Shown here in pieces: positions 23,250 to 29,606 of a DNA stretch of 29,606 bases; the first letter of the stretch is position 1; every line of letters begins with the position of its first letter. Made by a program: the position numbers and the translations under genes. The stretch is taken from contig CAZPJD010000195.1 of assembly GCA_964586775.1 (NCBI GenBank), forward strand, positions 1 through 29,606, read 5' to 3'. Source of the stretch: JADLEX01 sp964586775 (GTDB lineage Bacteria; Lernaellota; Lernaellaia; JACKCT01). Under the pieces are notes generated by a model. It ran no database searches. It saw only the letters and a program-made list of their open reading frames with translations, and had not been told where the DNA came from.

Positions 23250-24662
23250 CTAGATGTCGAAGTACAGCATAAACTCGTAAGGCGTGGGACGCAGACGGAT
23301 CTGGTCCACTTCCTTCTCCATCTTGTACTCGATCCACGTGTCGATCACGTCGGGCGTGAAGACGTCGCCGGCGAGCAGGAACTCGTGGTCGGCCTTCAGG
23401 CAGTCGAGCGCGGCGGCGAGATCGGCCGGGGTCTTCGGCACATCGGCGAGTTCCTCGGGCGAAAGGCCGTAGATGTCGCGGTCGAGCGGCTGACCCGGAT
23501 CGATGCGGTTCTTCACACCGTCGAGGCCGGCCATGAGCAGCGCCGAGAACGCGAGGTAGCCGTTGCACGACGGATCGGGGAAGCGGCACTCCATGCGCTT
23601 GGATTTCGGCGAGTCGCTGTACATCGGGATGCGCAGGGCCGCCGAGCGATTGCGGCTGCTGTACGCGATGTTCATCGGCGCCTCATAACCCGGCACCAGA
23701 CGGCGGTAGCTGTTGGTGGTCGGGTTCGTGAACGCGCACAGGGCCTGGGCGTGCTTGATGATGCCGCCCATGAAGAACATCGCCATCTCGGACAGGCCGC
23801 CGTAGCGGTCGCCGGCGAACAGGGGCTTGCCGGCCTTCCACAGGCTGATGTGCGTGTGCATGCCGGAGCCGTTGTCGCCGAAGAGGGGCTTGGGCATGAA
23901 GGTCACGGTGCGGCCGTGGCGATAGGCGACGTTCTTGAGCACGTACTTGAACCACATGAGCTGATCGGCCATGCGGACGAGCGGCGCGAAGCGCATGTCG
24001 ATTTCGGCCTGACCCGCCGTCGCGACCTCGTGGTGCTGGGCCTCGATCTCGATGCCGAGCTTGATGAGCTCGAGCGCCATCTCGGAGCGCAGGTCGACGA
24101 ACTTGTCGCTCGGCGCAACCGGGAAGTAGCCCTCTTTGAGGCGCGGCTTGTAACCCAGGTTCGGGTTCTCGACGCGACCGGTGTTCCACGTGCCCTCGAT
24201 CGAATCGAGATAGTAGTAGCCGCTGTTCATCGTCTGGTCGTAGCGGACGTCGTCGAAGATGAAGAACTCGGCCTCGGGACCGATGAAAGCGGTGTCGGCG
24301 AGACCCGTCGCCTTGACGTACGCCTCGGCCTTGCGGGCGATGTTGCGCGGATCGCGCGAGTAGTCCTCGTGCGTCAGCGGGTCGACGATGTTGCAGATCA
24401 GCGAGAGCGTCGGGTACTTCGTGAACGGGTCCATGACCGCCGTGTCCGAATCCGGAATCACCAGCATGTCGGACGCGTGGATGGGCTGCCAACCGCGGAT
24501 CGAGCTGCCGTCGAAGCCGAAGCCCTCTTCGAAGCTCGATTCCTTGAGCTGCTCCAGCGGCACCGTGAAGTGCTGCCACATGCCCGGGAAATCCATGAAC
24601 TTCAGATCCACCATCACCGCACTGTGCTTCTTCGCGTAATCCAGAACCTCTTTCGGCGTCAT
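23250..24662 (-). CDS. glnA: Glutamine synthetase type I
   Basis: 470 residues from the ATG at 24662, preceded by GGGAGGAGG; an upstream in-frame extension lacks conservation. It condenses ammonium and glutamate to glutamine with ATP. Active-site motifs are complete: FDGSSIRGW, IGPEAEFFIFD, HHEVATAGQAEID, GSGMHTHISL, NSYRRLVPGYEAP, SSRNRSAALRIP and ECRFPDPSCNGYLAFSALLMAG. Tyr398 in DIYGLSPEE sits where the E. coli adenylylation site (Tyr397) lies, so GlnE-type control is possible; this marks it as GSI-beta-like. Third gene of the cluster after a divergent GS paralogue and glnB (81-nt gap), and followed by a terminator. TAG is its stop codon. Confidence 0.97.
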   Translation of the reverse strand: MTPKEVLDYAKKHSAVMVDLKFMDFPGMWQHFTVPLEQLKESSFEEGFGFDGSSIRGWQPIHASDMLVIPDSDTAVMDPFTKYPTLSLICNIVDPLTHEDYSRDPRNIARKAEAYVKATGLADTAFIGPEAEFFIFDDVRYDQTMNSGYYYLDSIEGTWNTGRVENPNLGYKPRLKEGYFPVAPSDKFVDLRSEMALELIKLGIEIEAQHHEVATAGQAEIDMRFAPLVRMADQLMWFKYVLKNVAYRHGRTVTFMPKPLFGDNGSGMHTHISLWKAGKPLFAGDRYGGLSEMAMFFMGGIIKHAQALCAFTNPTTNSYRRLVPGYEAPMNIAYSSRNRSAALRIPMYSDSPKSKRMECRFPDPSCNGYLAFSALLMAGLDGVKNRIDPGQPLDRDIYGLSPEELADVPKTPADLAAALDCLKADHEFLLAGDVFTPDVIDTWIEYKMEKEVDQIRLRPTPYEFMLYFDI

Positions 24663-24743
24663 GCGTCCTCCTCCCTTCGGGGTGTGTGTTCGTTCCTTGC
24701 CGCCATTTCGCATCGCGGCCCGCGCCGCGTTCGTCCTCTCGCG

Positions 24744-25082
24744 TCAGATCGCGTCGTCGCCCCGCTCCCGTGTACGGATACGCACCGCGTCGTCGACGGG
24801 CAGCACGAAAATCTTGCCGTCGCCGATCTTGCCGGTGTGCGCCGTTTCGCAGATGAGCTCGACGATCAGGTTTACCTTGTCGTCGGGCACGACCATTTCG
24901 AGTTTGAGCTTGGGCAAGAAGTCCACCACGTACTCCGCCCCGCGATACAGCGGGCTGTGGCCCTTTTGCCGCCCCGATCCCCGCACCTCGGTCACCGTGA
25001 GCCCGAAGGTGTCGGCGCGCTGAAGCGCGTCGACCACATCGTCGAGCTTGAACGGTTTGATGATCGCCTCGATCTTCTTCAT
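24744..25082 (-). CDS. glnB: Nitrogen regulatory protein PII
   Basis: 112 residues, full length. It senses 2-oxoglutarate, ATP/ADP and, through uridylylation, glutamine. Signature regions are intact: MKKIEAIIKPFKLDDVVDAL, the T-loop YRGAEYVVDFLPK with the uridylylation residue Tyr51, and the C-terminal signature TGKIGDGKIFVLPVDDAVRIR. It lies between two glutamine synthetases on the same strand, 19 nt after the first, consistent with co-expression and control of nitrogen assimilation. No amtB is adjacent, so glnB is preferred over glnK. Confidence 0.96.
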   Translation of the reverse strand: MKKIEAIIKPFKLDDVVDALQRADTFGLTVTEVRGSGRQKGHSPLYRGAEYVVDFLPKLKLEMVVPDDKVNLIVELICETAHTGKIGDGKIFVLPVDDAVRIRTRERGDDAI

Positions 25083-25101
25083 CGCCGTTTCGCCTCACAC
25101 A

Positions 25102-26418
25102 TCACGTGTTGACCAGATAGTGGTCGAGTTCCCAGGGATGCACCTGCCGAATATACGATTCCCATTCCTCGCTGCGCGCGCGGATGACCGTTCGCGAGAT
25201 CACCTCGCCCATCACGCCGAAGAGATAACGATCCTTGCGAAACGCCTCGACCGCCTCGCCCAGGTTCGCGGGCAGCGGTTGCACGCGCAGCCGCCCCGCC
25301 TCGCGACCCGAGAGCCGCTGGATGTCCTTGTCGATCGGCTCGCCCGGCGCGATCTTGCGCTCGACGCCGTCGAGCCCCGCCGCCAAGACCGCCGCGATTG
25401 AAAGATAGGGATTGCAGCTCGGGTCCGGCGCGCGCACCTCGACGGCGGTCGGCCCGTCGGCTCGATGGGGAACGCGAACGTAGGGCTCGACGTTGGAGTA
25501 CGACCAGTAAACGTGCGTCGGGGCTTCGTGGCCGGGCACGAGGCGCTTGTAGCTGTTGACCAGCGGATTGAGCAGCAGGCACATGCCGTCGGCGTGTTCC
25601 AGCAGTCCGCCGATGAAGTGCTGAGCGACGGCGGACAGCCGCCCGCGTTCGAACGCGAACACGTCCTCGCCGTTCGAGCGCGCCGTCAGTTCCAGATGCA
25701 GGCCCGAACCGGCCAACTCGAATCGCGGTTTGGGCATGAACGTCGCGATCAAGCCGTGGTCCTTCGCGAGCGCCTTCGCCACATAACGCAGGGTCACGAT
25801 CGCGTCGGCGCACTCCAGCGGCGGCATCGGCATGAGGCCCAGTTCGTGCTGGCCGGGCGCGATCTCGTGATGCGCGTGCCGCACCGCGACGCCGAATTTT
25901 TCGAGCGCCGAAACCACATCGCGCCGAAACGCCTGCCCCGGCTCGTCGGGCGCGAAGTCGAGATAGCCGGAGACGTCGTGCGTGCTGAGGGTCGGCTCAC
26001 CGTTGCCGTTGCGCCGGAAGATGAAGAACTCGACCTCGGGCGCGATCAACACGTCGAGCCCCTTCGCGCTCACCTTGCGCGCGACGTCGCGAAGCACCTG
26101 CCGCGGGCAGTTGCCGTCGGGCTTGCCGTCGGCTTGGGCGAGATCGGCGATCATCCGCGCACCGCGAAACCCGCCGTCCATGAACGGCAACACGGCGAAG
26201 GTGTCCAAGTCGGGACGCAATCGACCGTCCACCTCTTTCGAGCGGAAACGGCCCACGATGGCGCTGGCGTCGAGCGCGAGCGACTCGAAGAGCACCTGGT
26301 CGATGCGGCTGCCGCCGACCTCGATGCCCTTGAGATGCCCGAGCACGTCCGTGAACTGCACCAGCAGGTACTGGACGTTCGACTCGGAGATGATCCGTTT
26401 GATCTCCCGGGGTTCCAC
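25102..26418 (-). CDS. Divergent glutamine synthetase paralogue (GSI-alpha length)
   Basis: 438 residues from a GTG at 26418, the length of GSI-alpha enzymes, with no adenylylation segment. Metal and glutamate ligands are mostly kept: APEVEFFIF, HHEIAPGQHEL, the first His of GSGLH, NSYKRLVPGHEAP and EVRAPDPSCNPYL. Two conserved positions differ: the NRS motif that supplies ATP-contacting Arg339 (E. coli numbering) reads NVE, and the second His of the GxGMHxH motif is Glu (GSGLHLEL). It may therefore be a glutamine synthetase with altered nucleotide handling, a gamma-glutamyl-amine ligase-like enzyme, or a regulatory paralogue. First gene of the cluster, followed 19 nt later by glnB. The alignment was made by eye. 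Confidence 0.88.
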   Translation of the reverse strand: MEPREIKRIISESNVQYLLVQFTDVLGHLKGIEVGGSRIDQVLFESLALDASAIVGRFRSKEVDGRLRPDLDTFAVLPFMDGGFRGARMIADLAQADGKPDGNCPRQVLRDVARKVSAKGLDVLIAPEVEFFIFRRNGNGEPTLSTHDVSGYLDFAPDEPGQAFRRDVVSALEKFGVAVRHAHHEIAPGQHELGLMPMPPLECADAIVTLRYVAKALAKDHGLIATFMPKPRFELAGSGLHLELTARSNGEDVFAFERGRLSAVAQHFIGGLLEHADGMCLLLNPLVNSYKRLVPGHEAPTHVYWSYSNVEPYVRVPHRADGPTAVEVRAPDPSCNPYLSIAAVLAAGLDGVERKIAPGEPIDKDIQRLSGREAGRLRVQPLPANLGEAVEAFRKDRYLFGVMGEVISRTVIRARSEEWESYIRQVHPWELDHYLVNT

Positions 26419-26431
26419 CGCTCACCCAACT

Positions 26432-26447
26432 TGCAAATTGCGGGCCC
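26432..26447 (-). promoter_or_regulatory. Sigma-54-like -24/-12 element upstream of the GS-glnB-glnA cluster
   Basis: On the minus strand GGGCCCGCAATTTGCA fits TGGCACG-N4-TTGCA with two mismatches and has the invariant GG and GC separated by exactly 10 bp. Predicted transcription would begin near 26421, only about 3 nt before the GTG start, so the transcript would be leaderless or translation would begin elsewhere. That spacing lowers confidence. Confidence 0.35.
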
Positions 26448-26497
26448 GGTTTAGCCGCTTCGCCCTGGGCCGTCAAGAGATATCTGACGATTCAGCA

Positions 26498-26530
26498 AAT
26501 TTTCGATTGCAGACCGTCGGAATTTTCGAT
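26498..26530. repeat. Direct repeat AATTTTCGAT upstream of the GS cluster
   Basis: Identical 10-mers at 26498-26507 and 26521-26530, offset by 23 bp (about two helical turns), 51-98 nt upstream of the sigma-54-like element. This is the position of an activator-binding region. The sequence does not match the NtrC consensus. Confidence 0.35.
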
Positions 26531-26579
26531 GATTCGTCATTTTTGTCGAATTATTCCTGCGCGACATGCATTTTTCCAC

Positions 26580-26597
26580 CGTCACCATGCTGTGACG
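26580..26597. repeat. Inverted repeat CGTCAC-N6-GTGACG
   Basis: A perfect 6-bp inverted repeat with a 6-nt spacer in the AT-richer gap between the HNH gene and the GS cluster. It is a candidate operator; no T-run makes it a terminator. Confidence 0.35.
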
Positions 26598-26602
26598 AAC
26601 GG

Positions 26603-26625
26603 ATAAACGAGCCCGATCAACGGGC
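26603..26625 (-). terminator. Weak terminator after the HNH gene
   Basis: On the minus strand a GCCCG/CGGGC stem with a 5-nt loop is followed by TCGTTTAT, starting 20 nt after the HNH stop codon. The stem is short, so this is tentative. Confidence 0.35.
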
Positions 26626-26644
26626 CAAGCTTTGACCCGCCGCG

Positions 26645-27310
26645 TCAAATATCGTCTGATTTCGCGAGGTTATGCGCCGAGCACAGGAGCTGGAGGTTTT
26701 TGGAGTCGTTTCCACCACCCCGGACGACCGGGACGATGTGGTCGAAGTGCAGGTCGCGCGTCGATCCGCAGATCACGCACCGCCCCCCATCGCGGTTCCA
26801 GACCCTCACGCGCACGTCGGGCGAAATGTATCGAGGGTTCGCCGCTTCGCCCGACTCGCGTCCCGCCGCTCCAAAACGACGGAGTTTGAATCGCACGACC
26901 AAACGCCGTCCGTCCGATTCGCGCCAGGCATCGACGAGCCGGTATTCTCCCAGGTCCATCCACACGCCGCCACGGATTTTGCGGTAGATCTGGACCGGCA
27001 TTGCGGGTGATGTGCCGTCGCGATACGAGGCTGCGGCGTCGAAAAGCACGCCGTTCGCCGTCCGTTTGCCGCCGACCGTATCGAGCGGCTGATCCATCAA
27101 CTGCGGATATGGGCGCTTCGGCGAGCGCATCGCGTTATGCCCCTCGTAGATCAATATCTCGGCGCGCTCCTCGACCATATCGGCGTAGACGTTCTTCTTG
27201 CCGGGACTGATGAGCAGCACCGGGCGGCCACGCGGAGTGCGTGCGTACATCCCCCGCTGAAGGTAGATCCCTTCGCGGCGGCACATCTGCTCGAAGGTGA
27301 GCGCGTCCAT
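26645..27310 (-). CDS. HNH endonuclease with an N-terminal SRA-like domain (tentative)
   Basis: 221 residues. The C-terminal 50 or so residues are a clear HNH nuclease: CVICGSTRDLHFDHIVPVVR, then NDSKNLQLLCSAHNLAK, with the HxDH core, Asn and final His plus paired Cys for structural zinc. The N-terminal 150 residues (RAEILIYEGHNAM, GKRTANGVLFDAA, PVQIYRKIRGGVWMDLGEYRL) recall the layout of SRA/YDG-like modified-base readers found with HNH in modification-dependent restriction enzymes (query-by-eye only). If right, it would cleave modified, perhaps incoming, DNA. No methyltransferase or other defence gene is in view. It follows the tandem acyltransferase gene by 28 nt. Confidence 0.8.
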   Translation of the reverse strand: MDALTFEQMCRREGIYLQRGMYARTPRGRPVLLISPGKKNVYADMVEERAEILIYEGHNAMRSPKRPYPQLMDQPLDTVGGKRTANGVLFDAAASYRDGTSPAMPVQIYRKIRGGVWMDLGEYRLVDAWRESDGRRLVVRFKLRRFGAAGRESGEAANPRYISPDVRVRVWNRDGGRCVICGSTRDLHFDHIVPVVRGGGNDSKNLQLLCSAHNLAKSDDI

Positions 27311-27338
27311 CGCCGAGGCGCCCCCGCGTAGCGACTTG

Positions 27339-29192
27339 TTAAGCGCGTTCCGGGCCGACCGTGAAGCGGTCGTGGCCCCAAATCCATTGATCGGGCCAGG
27401 TCTCGATCACGGCCTGCCAGCGCGAATTGATCGTCTGCGTGAGTTCGCGGACCGCCTCGTCGCTCGCGTCGCCGTTTGCTGGCGGTCGCGGAAGCGCCGG
27501 TTCGATGACCAAGCGATGCCGCCCGGGCGCGATGCGCAGCGAGTAACACACATGCACGGGAATTCCGTTCGCGACGGCGAGCCCGGCGGGTGTGCGGTCT
27601 GTGGCCACGTGGCGGTCGAAGAAGCGCACCAGCATCGCGCGCTCGCGCGGCACGGCGCGATCGATCGACCACGCGACGCACCCGTTTTTCTCCAGCCACA
27701 CCGGTGCGGAATCCGCCGCTTCCTGGGCCGTCCACGTTCCGACGCCGAATCGCGCGCGCACGCGACGCACCCAATACCACAAGACCTTGTCGCCGAGTCG
27801 GCGGTCCACCAGCGCGATCGGAAGACCCTTGGCCGAGAGCGCCCACAGGCCGAGGTCGATCGAGCCAATGTGCCCGCAAATCAAGATCGCGCCCTTGCCA
27901 TTTGCAAGCGACGCGCGCAAGGCGTCTTCGCCGATCATCTCGATGTTCTTTTCGAGCCATGCGCCGTCGATTTTTTTCGAGCGCAGATAGTCCGTCGCGT
28001 TGCGACCACGATTTTCCGCCGAGCGCCGCGCGATTTCGGCGATCTCGGGCCGGGTTCGTTCCTTGCCGAGCGCGATTTCGAGGTTCTGCGCGGCAAGGCG
28101 CGAGCGCCGCGGCGAGAGCGAGTACGACACGCGGCCGAGCCAGCCCCCCAGTGCGTCGGCCGTGTTCCATGAAACGGCGCATGCTGCGCGGGTCGCGAGC
28201 CGAATCGCCCCGGACTTCCACGCGGAGCCGGGCGGCGACGGCGGCGCGGGCCGCAGGTGCTCGGGCTCGCCGGGCGGTCGTTTCTTCCAGCGTTCGTGCA
28301 TCCACACCCACTGGTCGGGAAATCGCCGAATGTGCTCCGAAATGCGGTCATTGAAGATCCGCGTCGCCTCGGCCACGTCGGCGTTCGCGTCGCCCGTGCG
28401 CGGCAGATCGATCGGCGGGCTCATTTCAATCACGAGTCCGCCGTCGGGCTCGCGGTGATTGAAGAACGTGAGAACGGGAGTGTTCAGCGTGTACGCCAGG
28501 AACGCGGGGCCCGTGGGCGTGTGGGCCAGCGGCCCCAGAAACGGCGCGAAGACCCCGCGCACCCGCGTGTCCTGATCCATCAGGATGGCAATGAGGCCGT
28601 TTCGCGCGACGACGTCGGCGATCTCCTTCATCGCGTCGCCGCCGCCGCGCGCGATGGGAATGTAGCCGTATTTGCGCCGGTGGTCGTTGAGCATTTCGTC
28701 GATGCGCTCGTCGTAGAGCGAACGCACGATTTCGTTCATCGGGTATCCCACGTGCGCGACGTGCGCGGCCATGAGTTCCCAGTTCCCGACATGGGCCGTC
28801 ATCATCAGCGCGCCGCGTCCCTCGCGCAGCGCGGCGTCGAGGTGCTCGCGGCCCTCGATGCGACAGTAGGGCACGGGAGGAACCTTGCCCGCGAAGATCT
28901 CCTCGAAATGAAACAGCTCGAAGAATCCGCGGCCGAAGTACTCGAACGACGCGCGCCCCGTCGCCACGCGCCATTCGGGCGACGAATCGGGGAACGCGAT
29001 CTTGAGGTGGCGCAGCACCTTGGCGCGGTCGCGGCGTAGGACGACGAAAGCGGCCCGGCCGAGGGCGCGCCCGATGCGGATGCCGATGCGCAGAGGGATC
29101 GCGGTCGCGAGCGCGATGAGGCCGCGCGCCGCGTGGAAGATGAGGTCGTTTTTCAGGCGCTTGCGTAGAGTACGTTTTGACGAGACGGTCAT
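27339..29192 (-). CDS. Tandem LpxL/LpxM-type acyltransferase: two fused domains
   Basis: 617 residues, about twice the usual 290-310. Residues 1 to about 305 are a complete LpxL/HtrB-type lysophospholipid/Kdo-lipid A acyltransferase: an N-terminal hydrophobic helix (about 18-35), catalytic HVGNWE (His134, Glu139), and a closing RRFPDQWVWMHERWKKRP. After a Pro-rich linker a second copy runs from about 325 to the end: GHIGSIDLG with His441 and Asp446, the oxyanion-region equivalents, and a closing TWPDQWIWGHDRF. Each half keeps its HX4D/E motif, so both may be active, possibly adding two acyl chains in sequence. The start overlaps the stop of the ACP-like gene (ATGA), so acyl donors on an ACP are likely. 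It is inner-membrane-associated. The substrate may be lipid A or another lipid. Confidence 0.9.
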   Translation of the reverse strand: MTVSSKRTLRKRLKNDLIFHAARGLIALATAIPLRIGIRIGRALGRAAFVVLRRDRAKVLRHLKIAFPDSSPEWRVATGRASFEYFGRGFFELFHFEEIFAGKVPPVPYCRIEGREHLDAALREGRGALMMTAHVGNWELMAAHVAHVGYPMNEIVRSLYDERIDEMLNDHRRKYGYIPIARGGGDAMKEIADVVARNGLIAILMDQDTRVRGVFAPFLGPLAHTPTGPAFLAYTLNTPVLTFFNHREPDGGLVIEMSPPIDLPRTGDANADVAEATRIFNDRISEHIRRFPDQWVWMHERWKKRPPGEPEHLRPAPPSPPGSAWKSGAIRLATRAACAVSWNTADALGGWLGRVSYSLSPRRSRLAAQNLEIALGKERTRPEIAEIARRSAENRGRNATDYLRSKKIDGAWLEKNIEMIGEDALRASLANGKGAILICGHIGSIDLGLWALSAKGLPIALVDRRLGDKVLWYWVRRVRARFGVGTWTAQEAADSAPVWLEKNGCVAWSIDRAVPRERAMLVRFFDRHVATDRTPAGLAVANGIPVHVCYSLRIAPGRHRLVIEPALPRPPANGDASDEAVRELTQTINSRWQAVIETWPDQWIWGHDRFTVGPERA

Positions 29193-29431
29193 TCCCGCAG
29201 CTTTTCGTGAACAAAGGCGATCACGTCGCCAACCCGCTCCCAGCCTTCGTAATCTTCCTCGGTCACCTCGATGTCGAATTCCTCGGCGACCGACGAGGCG
29301 ATCTCCTCCAGGTCGTTGGGATCCGCGTCCAGGTCGTCGGTGAGAAACTGCGTGTCGTCGAGGTCGTCCGCGTCCATCTCGAGCTGATCCGCCACGAGGG
29401 CGATCACCTTCTCCTCAATCGTCATCGTCAT
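29189..29431 (-). CDS. Acyl-carrier-protein-like protein lacking the phosphopantetheine serine
   Basis: 80 residues, start ATG at 29431 with GGGGGAA upstream. The acidic four-helix ACP pattern is clear (FLTDDLDADPNDLEEIASSV, then EEFDIEVTEEDYE and VGDVIAFVHEKL). However, where carrier proteins have DSL, with Ser carrying 4'-phosphopantetheine, this one has DPN (Pro38). It therefore should not be loadable with acyl chains. It sits 21 nt after a canonical ACP and overlaps the tandem acyltransferase, so a structural or regulatory partner role is inferred. The call of the fold is confident; the loss of carrier function is inferred from the missing Ser. Confidence 0.88.
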   Translation of the reverse strand: MTMTIEEKVIALVADQLEMDADDLDDTQFLTDDLDADPNDLEEIASSVAEEFDIEVTEEDYEGWERVGDVIAFVHEKLRE

Positions 29432-29452
29432 CGGCGTTCCCCCGTTCGCCGG

Positions 29453-29606
29453 CTAAGGGATCTGGAGAGCCTTCGTCAGATAGTCGATGACGTCCGCGAC
29501 GGTGCGGATCTTTTCGATATCCGACTCGGGGATTTCGTCCAGATCGAACTCCTGCTCCACGCCCATCACCAGTTCGACGACCATCAGGCTGTCGGCCCCG
29601 AGATCC
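29453..29606 (-). CDS. Acyl carrier protein, canonical (5' end outside window)
   Basis: Only the C-terminal 50 residues are in the window; the frame runs off the right edge. It contains the intact attachment motif DLGADSLMVVELVMGVEQEF (Ser codon at 29588-29590) followed by IPESDIEKIRTVADVIDYL, as in AcpP. It ends with TAG at 29453-29455. It carries acyl intermediates on 4'-phosphopantetheine and precedes the serine-less ACP-like gene by 21 nt in the same direction. It may be the housekeeping AcpP or a dedicated carrier for the acyltransferase; upstream sequence would decide. Confidence 0.92.
   Translation of the reverse strand, partial: DLGADSLMVVELVMGVEQEFDLDEIPESDIEKIRTVADVIDYLTKALQIP

Noticed and set aside
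24663..24743. Separate sigma-54 promoter for glnA in the glnB-glnA gap
   Set aside because: No GG-N10-GC element with a reasonable flanking match was found there. A strong ribosome-binding site is the only clear signal.
26451..26648. 65-codon TTG-initiated frame between the HNH gene and the GS cluster, overlapping the HNH stop
   Set aside because: Third-position GC is about half, unlike all neighbours. It spans the repeats and hairpins of the regulatory gap and has no motif, so I treat it as non-coding.
1..29606. tRNA, rRNA, CRISPR arrays, insertion sequences, phage genes
   Set aside because: No cloverleaf-like, rRNA-like, regularly spaced repeat, transposase or integrase signature was noticed on either strand when reading by eye. 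A covariance-model scan would be needed to exclude small RNAs.

Overview
The window is high-GC, gene-dense bacterial chromosome, most likely from a delta-proteobacterium-like Gram-negative lineage (Myxococcota/Desulfobacterota type, or an uncultured relative). This rests on family content and GC bias only: two glutamine synthetases around glnB, an HflK/HflC operon, LpxL-type acyltransferases (implying an LPS-type outer membrane), queG, coaE and a large PAS-rich hybrid histidine kinase. Most genes lie on the minus strand, often with ATGA/GTGA stop-start overlaps, and TTG starts are unusually common. No rRNA, tRNA, CRISPR array, insertion sequence or phage gene was seen.

Layout. 1-2000: 3' part of a Lon-family ATP-dependent protease, a strong terminator and a promoter. 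2000-6514: a small membrane-anchored Pro/Thr-rich protein, a possible outer-membrane beta-barrel, an MBL-fold hydrolase of NAPE-PLD type, a membrane-anchored alpha/beta hydrolase and QueG. 6499-15838 (minus): a nearly gap-free run of seven genes. In transcription order these are a permease fused to an HflK-like SPFH domain, HflC, a second HflK-like protein, a HAD-IIA phosphatase, an unrecognised helical-repeat protein, a hybrid-kinase-like protein that has lost nearly all its catalytic residues, and an M20 amidohydrolase.

16070-17103: a DsbA-like thioredoxin-fold protein with its own promoter and terminator. 17126-23010 (minus): hybrid histidine kinase, a zinc-ribbon/DUF2007 gene interrupted by an in-frame TAG, a lipoprotein, a PHP phosphoesterase and CoaE. 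23174-26447 (minus): nitrogen assimilation, with a divergent glutamine synthetase paralogue, PII (glnB), glnA and a terminator, possibly read from a sigma-54-like element. 26645-29606 (minus): a canonical ACP (cut by the window edge), an ACP-like protein lacking the phosphopantetheine serine, a single protein made of two fused LpxL-type acyltransferase domains, and an HNH nuclease.

Best candidates for something undescribed: (a) the permease-SPFH fusion in an operon with HflC and a second HflK; (b) the ACP / serine-less ACP / tandem-acyltransferase set, which may be the edge of a specialised acyl-lipid locus; (c) the degenerate hybrid kinase translationally coupled to an unknown repeat protein; (d) the zinc-ribbon gene with an in-frame amber codon. 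All assignments come from reading motifs by eye; no database search was possible.
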